This document shows positions 1-7,509 of a stretch of DNA of 41,379 nt, piece after piece. The position numbers and the translations under genes are program-made. The DNA comes from Opitutaceae bacterium. Its GTDB lineage: Bacteria > Verrucomicrobiota > Verrucomicrobiia > Opitutales > Opitutaceae. Numbering within the stretch: the stretch's first letter is position 1; every line of letters begins with the position of its first letter. The notes under the pieces are model-generated. The model ran no database searches. It was not told where the DNA came from and saw nothing but the letters and a program-made list of their open reading frames with translations. The stretch lies in assembly GCA_028284235.1 (NCBI GenBank), contig JANQSC010000035.1, forward strand, positions 1 to 41,379, given 5' to 3'.

Positions 1-325
1 GCGAGACTCTTGTACGAAACACCGGCCGTCGGCCTAGCCCCGACCCTGTCGGGGATGGGTGTCTGCGACGCAGACAATGGGTTTATAAATCAAATCCTCG
101 AGTATCAGCGCTCTCCTAATCCTAATCTTAATCATACTCCTAATCCCACACCCCCCAGCTCCCTTCTGGTTTGGATTAAGAGTATGACTTTAGATGGATC
201 GCCCGAGCGAACAGCCAACTCCTCGAGAAACAGAGACCTACTGGCTCCACAAAGTGGAGACACCCATTTCCTTCCGCAGGAAGGAACTAGCGATCCCGTC
301 AGAGACGGGTGAGCGATGTTGAAAA
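1..325 (+). repeat. Family I hairpin-chain repeat, copy a (possibly cut by window start)
   Basis: First of five copies of an intergenic repeat of about 300 bp. Six perfect hairpins, all with 3-nt loops, are visible: GGCC-GTC-GGCC (24-34), CCCCGAC-CCT-GTCGGGG (38-54), GTCTGC-GAC-GCAGAC (61-75), CTCCAC-AAA-GTGGAG (245-259), TTCCTTCC-GCA-GGAAGGAA (268-286) and CCCGTC-AGA-GACGGG (295-309). Between the third and fourth lie hexamer arrays of NTAATC type (116-145) facing a shorter GATTAN array (174-185). ATGGGT is duplicated around hairpin 3 (55-60, 77-82) and AGCGAT around hairpin 6 (289-294, 312-317). The copy ends in TGTTGAAAAC. No transposase or credible ORF lies inside it. Confidence 0.85.
55..82 (+). 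repeat. Mini-hairpin unit flanked by ATGGGT direct repeats (filled site)
   Basis: A 16-nt unit (61-76) made of GTCTGC-GAC-GCAGAC plus A sits between two exact copies of ATGGGT. The equivalent place in copy b (6199-6204) has one ATGGGT and no hairpin, and the sequence then continues colinearly. Copies d (13545-13572, degenerate) and e (13898-13925) are filled. The pattern resembles insertion with a 6-bp target duplication, or precise loss by slippage between the repeats. Confidence 0.7.
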
Positions 326-341
326 CTCCCGGAACGCTTCG

Positions 342-402
342 GCGACCTCGGCGTCCCCCGCGGTTCAAGAACTTCCTTGTGACTCTTAACCGCGGAGGTC
401 GC
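342..402. repeat. Imperfect inverted repeat downstream of the giant surface-protein gene
   Basis: Two arm pairs are visible: GCGACCTC (342-349) with GAGGTCGC (395-402), and CCGCGGTT (358-365) with AACCGCGG (388-395). The right arm resembles the AACCGC-GAGG-type intergenic repeats often seen in bacterial genomes. It lies between repeat copy a and the terminator of the minus-strand gene. Function unknown. Confidence 0.6.
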
Positions 403-466
403 TGAGGACGCGGAGATTCTGGCATTGAGTATTTGAATACAGGATACACGACTGGTCTCCAAGCCT

Positions 467-492
467 AAAAAAAGGCCGGGTTGCCCCGGCCT
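467..492 (-). terminator. Rho-independent terminator of the 1820-aa gene
   Basis: Read on the minus strand, AGGCCGGG (492-485), loop GCAA, CCCGGCCT (480-473) is followed directly by a run of seven T (473-467). An 8-bp GC-rich stem, stable tetraloop and T tract 28 bp past the stop codon make this a textbook intrinsic terminator. Confidence 0.92.
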
Positions 493-519
493 CCGGATTC
501 CTGGTCCGTTTAAATTTCG

Positions 520-3500
520 CTAAGGAGCAATTACTTTCACGTTATCGACGTAGAAGATGGATTGGCCCCCTCCCTCCGCGACGAAGCGCACTTTCGAAAT
601 CTCGCCCAGGCCATAGAGGTCGATCGAGACTACAGTCCAGCTGCTCCCGGCGCTCTCTTCCCAGACAACCGTCCAGGAGTTTCCGTCGTACACTTCCACC
701 CGCCCTTTCCGACTCGAATGCGGGGATAGATAATAATAGTCGAAATCAAGGCGCCCGTCGGAAACGGGAGCCGAAAGCTCGCGCTCAATCTGAGAAGGAG
801 TATTAAATCCGATCCGCGCGTATCCGGGGTTGGAAGGGACGTCACAATCGCCGGTAGGTGCCCACGACCCGCTCCATCCCGAGCCACCTGTCCAGTCGCC
901 GCTTCCAAACCCGTGTTTAGCGGCGATCGCGCCAACGTCGACTTCAACAATCGCGCTGTCGGACACCACTCCATCGGTAACGCTGACAACCACCTGGTTC
1001 GGGCCAGCGTCCGCCGCGCTTGGAGTGCCTGAGACAATCCCGCTGGACGACACCGAAACCCAGCTCGGGCCCGACAGTTTGGAGTAGGCCAGCGTGCCTG
1101 ACCCCCCGTACGACACAGCGCCAGACACGTCGGCGCTGAAGAACTCGTCCGGCAAGGCAACTCCCCCGTGAGTCGGGTCCTCGTCGAAGCCGAGGTCGCT
1201 TTTCACGTTTATCCTTATCGTGGCGGAGTCCGAGCCGTCCGACCCCTTCGCCGCGGCCACTTCAAAGACGTTGATCCTGATGTCCGAAACGCCCGGCGTC
1301 CCCGAGAGAGTCCCGTCGGAGCCGACCGTCAGCCAGGCGGGGCCGGAGGTCTTCGAGAAGCTCAAGGGGCCGCTTCCCCACGTGGTCACGTCGTCCGACA
1401 GGCTGCCGTTGAAGGCCCGCCCGTAGTAGACCCAGCCCGCGCTGAAGGAGCCCGAGTCGAACTCCACTGCCGCGTCCAGCACCGTTACCGCAACCGTCGC
1501 GGTGTCGGAGTTGGCCCCGCGCGCCGCTGTCGCCGTGAACGTGCGCGAACCCGCGTCGGCTGCCGACGGCGTGCCTGAAAGACTGCCGCTTGTGTCGGTC
1601 GTCAGCCAGGAGGGCACGTCCGAATATGAGAACTGCAGCGAGCCGGACCCGGTAGACGTGACCTTGTCGGCGAGCGCGTATTGGAACCCCTCCCCGCTAA
1701 CAACCGACCCCGCGTCGAAGGACTCCGAGTCGAACGCGACTACGCCGTCCACGACCGTGACGGAGAAAAGCGCGGTGTCCGACACCCCGTCTACAGTCAC
1801 CCTCACTTCAAACGTGTTCTCGCCAATGTGGGAGGGGCTTGGATCTCCCCACAAATGATAGGGAAACCCAAGGTACGAAGCAACCGTCACCCAACTGGGG
1901 CCCGACGTTTTCTCCGAAGTTACATCATCCCAATCGGCAGACGTGTCCACGTAGGGTCGAATATTTTGAATAGCGAACGTGCTGCCCCCTTCGCTGTGGT
2001 CGACCACCCCCAAATGATACGAATCCGCCGTAAAGTAAGCGGCATGGCCCGTTGCGATGCTGAACGTCGCGTCGACGTCGCCCAGCGACGGATGGGTCAT
2101 CCGAACCGTCCATTGCTGCGAGCCGGTCGTTGTAGGCGCGCCCGAGAGAGACCCGTCGCTGGCTATCGTTAGCCAGTCGTCCGAGCTCGGGCCGGATACT
2201 TTCGAGAAAGTCATACCCTCCGTTCCCACGCTGCTGGCGACATAATTCAAAAGGTTGTCTTCGTACGGCGTGTTCCAGTTCGCGGCAGCAGGATCCGACG
2301 TTAGGTAGGCATGGTCGCGCACGCTAATCGACAACACAGCGGTCCCCGCAGCGCTTCCTTGCCCGGAGTTGAAGGCGACCTCGAACGTATTCTCTCCAAC
2401 AGTGTCTGGAACGCCGGAAAGAGTCCCGTCGCTGGCGACTGACAGCCATGACGGGCCGCTCACCTTCGTGTAATTCAGAGACAGGCCGGAGTTCGATACG
2501 TAGTTGGAAAGAGCGTCGGAGTAATCGACGCCCCATAGCCCAGCGGCGCCCGTTATCGCTCCCTCCGAGTCCTGTTCGAAGTACGCATTGTCGAGCGTAG
2601 TGATACGAAGCGTGACGTCCACCGGCGCGACTGACGGGTAATCCAGCCGAACGGTCCATTCCTGGAGACCGGTTGTTGTGGGCGTGCCCGTGAGCGTGCC
2701 GTCGCTGGCTATGGTCAGCCAGTCATCCGAACTTGGCCCCGAAACCTTGGTGAACGTGGGCGTCAGCCCAGGGGGGCTAGCGATATAGTTTTGAAGATCG
2801 CCGACGTAGGGCGCCCCCCAAACGGAATCGGGAAGAACGATCGGGTCTTCGACGAACGTCAACATGTCAACCTGCTCGTCCAGGTTATAGAAGCCAACGT
2901 TGTCGATGAACAGGTACTCGGATGCAGCCGAGTGACTGCTATCAGTCGTATACTTGAACTTGACGGAAACGACAATGTGATCGCTCAAGTCGATGCTCAC
3001 TCTTTTCAGAGCATCCGGCTCGCCATGCAGATCGGAGCCATAGACAGCCGAGTCCCAAACCGTGACCTCTTGTTGCTGACCATCTGGTAGGGAAACAGTC
3101 ACAACCGATACCTCGAAACTGGAATTGCCTCGCTCGCCGTCTAGGTCGTAGTCGAACGCCAGGACCCATCCCCAGGCCAATCGATCCAGACTACGCCTAA
3201 GCACATTCGTAGTCGAGTGACGGGTGTTGTCGTAGAGCTTGGCTACCGCGTTGTCGCCAAAGTAGTGAATATCCGCTTTGACGTAGTCGCCACCAGTCTT
3301 CCATTTCCCGCCCCATCCACTGCCTCCCGAGAACAGGCCGCTCTGGAACCGGTCGAAGATGTCGCTGTTGTGGCGATAGAGTCCGACACTACAGCTTCCA
3401 ACGTAAAGGACACCTTCCTTGGACACATGTATAGTACTGACCGTGAGCCAATCAGGAAGCTCGTCCGAACTCACAGTATCGTGCATGTTAGACCAGGTTC

Positions 3501-5982
3501 GGCCCCAGTCCTCGGAGAAGTAGACGGGTTGAAAAGTACCGCCGCCAAAGTAACCGGTATTCACATTGAAATTCGGTTCATTCCAGTCCGACAATGTGCG
3601 CTTGTCAGTAGTCTTAAATGCATAGGCTAGCCCATTGATTCTCGGGTCGAACTGGACCCCTCCGATGAAATAGGCCTCCTCGCCGGCGAGACCGAAGTGG
3701 ATGCTGGGGTCGAGTCCCTCGTTGTTGACGGACCAATCGCCAGCGGAGCCATCCGACGCCGTTGCGTTGAACTCGTAAACGCCAAGACGTCCACCCATAA
3801 GGACCCTCAACGATCCACCTTCGTGAGGATCGTGTTCGGGTCTTGGATCTATCGCGATCGCATGACGGGTGTCATTGAACATGTCGAAGGACACTGGATA
3901 GTAGTCGAGAGTATTACCGTTAGGTCTGGTAGCGGCTTCTTTATTCGGCTTGGGCATTTCAACCCAAGAGGTCCCTCCGTCGATCGTCGCATAAAGAGCC
4001 CAGGAGTCGCTCGCGACATCATCTCGATTTGGAGTGGCCACCGCAATCTCGCCATTCTCCGACGATACAGCGAATACCATCATTGGCTCGCCGAGAGTGT
4101 TGGCGGTTTCTCGAAAAGTAACGCCGTAATCGTCGCTCATCAGGCTGCCCATGTATACGTATTCATCGACCGCATACACTTCACCAATCGTGCCATAATC
4201 GTATTCATCTTCATCGAATACAGCGACACCGCTGAGAGGATCGCCGCCTTCGTCGTCAATCATGGTTATCGTCCAATCGTTGTCACTGCCGACCTGATTG
4301 ACATCCATCAAGTAGCCCACCGCCGAATGGGCGCTAATCGCCTGATAGCCGCCCGTGGCGCTTTCATTGAACGCAATTCCGATGCCCCTTCTCCTTTGGC
4401 CTCCGGCATCAACTCCGTCATTCGAAGCCTTGTCTTCCGCCCGCTTCATGTCATCGGTATTATAAGCTGTGTAACCCTTCCACGAGAGCCCTCCATCAAT
4501 GGAGAGAGCCAGCCCATACTCGCCAAGCGCGACTCCAATCACGTCACCCCCGTACCCCGTGTTGATCTGGCTCACCCATTTCGTCTCTGCGCCAGTAGTG
4601 AAATGCGTACCGTTTTCCCCATAGTCCTCGCTCTTGAATATTGGTCGGTCTTTCGCTGTCGATTGCCAAACGACCGTCGATGCGTTCATGAAACCCACCG
4701 CATGCCCCTGGCTACGGATACCGTTGGACGCGTCGAGCCAATTGTTTGCGACATGGTGCTGCTCGGGATTGCCTTGAACGAGAGATTTCACTCCCCCAGA
4801 TGAGACTTCGCGCTCCTGATCATTCCAGGTCTCGCCTCCATCGTTGCTCCACACGAAGCTGAACGCAGCGTCGCCCCCTCTCGGAACCACCCAGTGAGAA
4901 TCGTTGCACGGGTTAACGAAAATCGCGCCCAACTCATCAACGCTTTCATGGGAATTGTCCAACAAGAGATCTGTGAAAAGCGTATCGCCTTTGTCCTTAA
5001 AACCATACAATTCAGCTCCACCAGTGCTTTCTCCATATAACCCGGAACCGTCGCGTATTACGAATCCTCTACCTCCAACGTGATTGACCTCAACGTCCGC
5101 GATATCGCTTTCCTCGTTAGCGACAACAACCGGCCCGACTTTGATCTCGCCCGTGTTCTTTATTTCAATACGGTAGAGCTTTCCATGCCTGTATCGAGCG
5201 TTGTTGTCCTCTCCCACAATAGCGTAAAGCCGTGTGATGTCGTTTGTGCTTACCCCAGCAGCTAATGTCTTCACGTACTGATCCTCGAATGCAAACACGG
5301 ACCAAGTACCCAAATCACCGCCCTCTGTGGACCTCATAAGCCCTCTTGTGCCGGACGCGAAATACACGTGGTCGGCACGGTTAGGAGATGGATCGACTAG
5401 CAGGATTCGTTTCCCGTAGAGCCCAGGCCACTCCCCTCGATCGTCACTCCCAGGATTCTCCGGAAGCTCCAGCACGTGTTCCCAACTAGAGCCCGTATCC
5501 GTTGTTCTCCAAATGCCAAAGGGATGACCAGATTCCCAATGCTGGGAGCTCGTCCTGAAACCGTAAACTCCAAATGCCAACGCCCCGTCGTGAGGGGAGA
5601 AACCAAACGCGGTACCCGCCCGTCCCGATTTGTTTCCACTCGGGAAGAAGTTCACTCCGTCCTGAGCCACCAGCGTTTGACCCACTTGGTTTCCCGCTTG
5701 GATCATGAAGTTCGGATTGGCGGGAGAGACGCCAAAAAAATTCACTTTCTGACCACGCATTTCCCCGCCGTATTCCAGGAAGCCGTCGTTTTTGTGCTTC
5801 TCGCTCGGGAAAGTGATCCGCGTCCAGCTTTCGGCGAAAGCCGAACGCGCGGAACTCAAAGCCGCCAGCAGCAAAACGAGCGCGAAGAGCGGATTACGGT
5901 AGACTGACTGGGACAGACGATTAATCGGGGGTTCTCTATTTCTCATGGGGGTTGGGCTGCGCTTGCCCGTGTGGGACTTCAT
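520..5982 (-). CDS. Giant secreted Asp-box propeller / He_PIG repeat protein
   Basis: 1820 aa with an N-terminal signal peptide (hydrophobic core around residues 32-48, ending SARSAFA). ATG at 5982 was chosen; Met13 (5946) is an alternative. Residues about 50-900 are a BNR/VPS10/GH74-like propeller region with repeated Asp-boxes, for example TTDTGSSW, SNDGGETW, SIDGGLSW, TIDGGTSW and SEDWGRTW. Residues about 1040-1690 hold roughly seven putative-Ig (He_PIG/cadherin-like) repeats with the pattern SGPSW-x-SDGTLSGTP. A jelly-roll/MAM-like module with GGSGWxGxW occurs twice, at about 925-1040 and at the C-terminus (1700-1820), bracketing the Ig array. No PEP-CTERM, T9SS or LPXTG anchor is seen. 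Glycan binding or cleavage (sialidase- or xyloglucanase-like) is possible, but no catalytic residues could be assigned. Monocistronic, with its own strong terminator. Confidence 0.88.
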   Translation of the reverse strand: MKSHTGKRSPTPMRNREPPINRLSQSVYRNPLFALVLLLAALSSARSAFAESWTRITFPSEKHKNDGFLEYGGEMRGQKVNFFGVSPANPNFMIQAGNQVGQTLVAQDGVNFFPSGNKSGRAGTAFGFSPHDGALAFGVYGFRTSSQHWESGHPFGIWRTTDTGSSWEHVLELPENPGSDDRGEWPGLYGKRILLVDPSPNRADHVYFASGTRGLMRSTEGGDLGTWSVFAFEDQYVKTLAAGVSTNDITRLYAIVGEDNNARYRHGKLYRIEIKNTGEIKVGPVVVANEESDIADVEVNHVGGRGFVIRDGSGLYGESTGGAELYGFKDKGDTLFTDLLLDNSHESVDELGAIFVNPCNDSHWVVPRGGDAAFSFVWSNDGGETWNDQEREVSSGGVKSLVQGNPEQHHVANNWLDASNGIRSQGHAVGFMNASTVVWQSTAKDRPIFKSEDYGENGTHFTTGAETKWVSQINTGYGGDVIGVALGEYGLALSIDGGLSWKGYTAYNTDDMKRAEDKASNDGVDAGGQRRRGIGIAFNESATGGYQAISAHSAVGYLMDVNQVGSDNDWTITMIDDEGGDPLSGVAVFDEDEYDYGTIGEVYAVDEYVYMGSLMSDDYGVTFRETANTLGEPMMVFAVSSENGEIAVATPNRDDVASDSWALYATIDGGTSWVEMPKPNKEAATRPNGNTLDYYPVSFDMFNDTRHAIAIDPRPEHDPHEGGSLRVLMGGRLGVYEFNATASDGSAGDWSVNNEGLDPSIHFGLAGEEAYFIGGVQFDPRINGLAYAFKTTDKRTLSDWNEPNFNVNTGYFGGGTFQPVYFSEDWGRTWSNMHDTVSSDELPDWLTVSTIHVSKEGVLYVGSCSVGLYRHNSDIFDRFQSGLFSGGSGWGGKWKTGGDYVKADIHYFGDNAVAKLYDNTRHSTTNVLRRSLDRLAWGWVLAFDYDLDGERGNSSFEVSVVTVSLPDGQQQEVTVWDSAVYGSDLHGEPDALKRVSIDLSDHIVVSVKFKYTTDSSHSAASEYLFIDNVGFYNLDEQVDMLTFVEDPIVLPDSVWGAPYVGDLQNYIASPPGLTPTFTKVSGPSSDDWLTIASDGTLTGTPTTTGLQEWTVRLDYPSVAPVDVTLRITTLDNAYFEQDSEGAITGAAGLWGVDYSDALSNYVSNSGLSLNYTKVSGPSWLSVASDGTLSGVPDTVGENTFEVAFNSGQGSAAGTAVLSISVRDHAYLTSDPAAANWNTPYEDNLLNYVASSVGTEGMTFSKVSGPSSDDWLTIASDGSLSGAPTTTGSQQWTVRMTHPSLGDVDATFSIATGHAAYFTADSYHLGVVDHSEGGSTFAIQNIRPYVDTSADWDDVTSEKTSGPSWVTVASYLGFPYHLWGDPSPSHIGENTFEVRVTVDGVSDTALFSVTVVDGVVAFDSESFDAGSVVSGEGFQYALADKVTSTGSGSLQFSYSDVPSWLTTDTSGSLSGTPSAADAGSRTFTATAARGANSDTATVAVTVLDAAVEFDSGSFSAGWVYYGRAFNGSLSDDVTTWGSGPLSFSKTSGPAWLTVGSDGTLSGTPGVSDIRINVFEVAAAKGSDGSDSATIRINVKSDLGFDEDPTHGGVALPDEFFSADVSGAVSYGGSGTLAYSKLSGPSWVSVSSSGIVSGTPSAADAGPNQVVVSVTDGVVSDSAIVEVDVGAIAAKHGFGSGDWTGGSGWSGSWAPTGDCDVPSNPGYARIGFNTPSQIERELSAPVSDGRLDFDYYYLSPHSSRKGRVEVYDGNSWTVVWEESAGSSWTVVSIDLYGLGEISKVRFVAEGGGQSIFYVDNVKVIAP

Positions 5983-6144
5983 TTAGTTGTTGAAGCCAGA
6001 CACGGGACCAGCGACCTGATGAAAGGAGCCCCAATTCTAGCATCCCCAGCGCCCGATCCGTTAAGAAACTTGCCGCGCTTAATGGGAGAAAAAGGGCGCC
6101 AAAGCCCCGGATACACCCACCTTGCAATTGTGCATTCACATTGA

Positions 6145-6460
6145 AACGAGGACGCGTGCGCGAAACACCGGCCGCCGGCCTTGCGCCTCTCCGAGGCGAT
6201 GGGTTTACATCAAATCCTCGAGTATCAGCGCTCTCCTAATCCTAATCTTAATCATACTCTTACTCCTAATCACCCCCAGCTCCCCTCTGTTTTTGATTAA
6301 GATTATGATTAGGATTAAGAGTATGACTTTAGATGGACCGTTCGAAGGGTTGATTTGCGACTTATCAAAACCTACTGGCTCCACAAAGTGGAGGCACCTA
6401 TTTCCTTCCGCAGGAAGGAACTAGCGATCCCGTCAAAGACGGGAGAGCGATGTTAAAAAC
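6145..6460 (+). repeat. Family I hairpin-chain repeat, copy b (lacks hairpin 3)
   Basis: Hairpins: GGCC-GCC-GGCC (6170-6180), CGCCTC-TCC-GAGGCG (6184-6198), CTCCAC-AAA-GTGGAG (6379-6393), TTCCTTCC-GCA-GGAAGGAA (6402-6420) and CCCGTC-AAA-GACGGG (6429-6443). The second hairpin occupies the place of CCCCGAC-CCT-GTCGGGG in copy a: different stem, same 3-nt loop. ATGGGT occurs once (6199-6204) with no following hairpin. Hexamer arrays are long here: left 6236-6271 (six units), right 6295-6330 (six units, GATTAA/GATTAT/GATTAG type). Ends TGTTAAAAAC. It lies in the 5' region between the giant surface protein and vapB. Confidence 0.85.
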
Positions 6461-6510
6461 TTCACCTTTTTCGTGCCCACTCACGGGCGTCCATGTACTC
6501 CATAAGTATG

Positions 6511-6526
6511 ACCCATATATATGGGT
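6511..6526. promoter_or_regulatory. 16-bp perfect palindrome, likely VapB(C) operator
   Basis: ACCCATAT/ATATGGGT is a perfect 16-bp palindrome centred 43 bp upstream of vapB, and its right end abuts the -35-like TTGACT. Ribbon-helix-helix antitoxins of VapB type bind palindromes over their own promoter, so this is the obvious autoregulation site (inference from position and symmetry). Confidence 0.7.
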
Positions 6527-6556
6527 TTGACTATATGGCTAGATTGCCGATATTAG
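6527..6556 (+). promoter_or_regulatory. Candidate vapBC promoter, possibly leaderless
   Basis: TTGACT (6527-6532) and TATTAG (6551-6556), or ATATTA one base earlier, are separated by 17-18 bp. Transcription would begin at about 6562, which is the vapB ATG itself. No Shine-Dalgarno sequence precedes that ATG, so the transcript may be leaderless. Inferred from sequence only. Confidence 0.5.
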
Positions 6557-6561
6557 AGTGC

Positions 6562-6807
6562 ATGAAGACTACAATCGACATCTCCGACAGTCTGTTGCGA
6601 AAAGCGAAGCAACTCGCAAACGCTCAAGGCATCACCCTTCGCAGCCTGACCGAGGAGGGCTTAAAGAAAGCGATCGCGGAACGCTCCGCTCGCAAACCCT
6701 ACAAAGCCCGGCCCGTTACAGTGCGGGGGAAAGGGCTTTCAAAGGAATTCCAAAGCGCCACCTGGGAACGCATCCGCGACGCCTCGTACGAGAGCCATGG
6801 CTCATGA
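6562..6807 (+). CDS. vapB: VapB-type antitoxin
   Basis: 81 aa. The N-terminus MKTTIDISDSLLRKAKQLA is the ribbon-helix-helix signature of VapB/DUF2191 antitoxins: a short DNA-binding beta strand followed by an amphipathic helix. The basic, flexible C-terminal half (about residues 45-81) would wrap the toxin. The start at 6562 gives the family-typical N-terminus; the frame is open upstream, but that extension has no family features and would overlap the operator palindrome. The stop codon overlaps the toxin start in ATGA (6804-6807), implying translational coupling. Expected to neutralise VapC and repress the operon through the palindrome at 6511-6526. The pair lies between repeat copies b and c. 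Confidence 0.9.
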   Translation: MKTTIDISDSLLRKAKQLANAQGITLRSLTEEGLKKAIAERSARKPYKARPVTVRGKGLSKEFQSATWERIRDASYESHGS

Positions 6808-7241
6808 TTGCCATCGACACCAACCTCTTGATCTACGCCCACCGGGAGGACGCCGAATTCCACAAACAAGCCATCAAGGCTCTATGCGATTTATCGGAAA
6901 GCGACCAGCGCTGGAGCATTCCCTGGCCCTGTATCCACGAATTTGTCGCGATTACCACTCACCCGAAGATCTTCGACCCTCCGAGCCCGATCGCCAAAGC
7001 GCTCCAGGCGATCGAGGCCTGGCTCGACTGTCCTCGCTGCGAAACCATCGGAGAGGAAACCGGGTACTTCAGCGTCCTCCAACAACTCGCGACCAAAGGG
7101 AAAGTAGTGGGCCCGATGATACATGACGCCCGCATCGCCGCCATCTGCATCAACAACGATGTCCATGAACTCTGGACCACCGATCGCGACTTCTCTCGCT
7201 TTCCCTCTCTGAAAACCCGCAACCCCATCATTTCCTCCTGA
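6804..7241 (+). CDS. vapC: VapC-type PIN-domain ribonuclease toxin
   Basis: 145 aa, one PIN domain over the full length. The acidic metal-binding residues are all present: D5 (in MIAIDTNLLIYA), E46 (CIHEFV), D109 (MIHDARIAAI) and D127/D129 (TTDRDFSRF). The protein is therefore predicted to be an active Mg-dependent endoribonuclease; VapC family targets are tRNAs or 23S rRNA. The start overlaps the vapB stop by 4 bp (ATGA). The length is normal for VapC and the frame is intact. Just 3' of the stop begins a 5'-truncated copy of the same repeat that precedes vapB. Confidence 0.93.
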   Translation: MIAIDTNLLIYAHREDAEFHKQAIKALCDLSESDQRWSIPWPCIHEFVAITTHPKIFDPPSPIAKALQAIEAWLDCPRCETIGEETGYFSVLQQLATKGKVVGPMIHDARIAAICINNDVHELWTTDRDFSRFPSLKTRNPIISS

Positions 7242-7267
7242 AACAAGCCGCAACTTGTCCACTTCAC

Positions 7268-7480
7268 TTTTAGTCTCAATCCCAATCACCCCGACTCCCT
7301 TCCGGTTTTGATTAAGAGTATGATTAGGATTAAGAGTATGACTTTAGATGAATCGCTCGAACGGTTAGCGAACTTCTCGAGCAACAAAAACCTACTGGCT
7401 CCACAAAGTGGAGACACCCATTTCCTTCCGCAGGAAGGAACTAGCGATCCCGTCAGAGACGGGTGAGCGATGTTAAAAAC
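7268..7480 (+). repeat. Family I hairpin-chain repeat, copy c (5' truncated)
   Basis: Begins in the hexamer zone, with the 5' hairpins absent. It has a right array of GATTAA/GATTAG-type units, then CTCCAC-AAA-GTGGAG (7398-7412), TTCCTTCC-GCA-GGAAGGAA (7421-7439) and CCCGTC-AGA-GACGGG (7448-7462), ending TGTTAAAAAC. It follows the vapC stop by about 30 bp and precedes the 3' end of the minus-strand sensor gene, where its hairpins could also act as an RNA 3' end. Confidence 0.83.
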
Positions 7481-7509
7481 ACACTCGCTCATCCGTATCC
7501 AGACTTCAA

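Noticed and set aside
10-312. 100-codon open frame through repeat copy a, with similar peptides in copies b, d and e (hydrophobic stretches from the hexamer array)
   Set aside because: Frames are broken differently in each copy, no common start, and conservation follows the hairpins and hexamers at nucleotide level, not codons. A tiny hydrophobic peptide cannot be excluded but is not supported.
3697-4803. 368-codon plus-strand open frame opposite the giant surface protein
   Set aside because: No domain, and opposite Asp-box repeats that are clearly coding.
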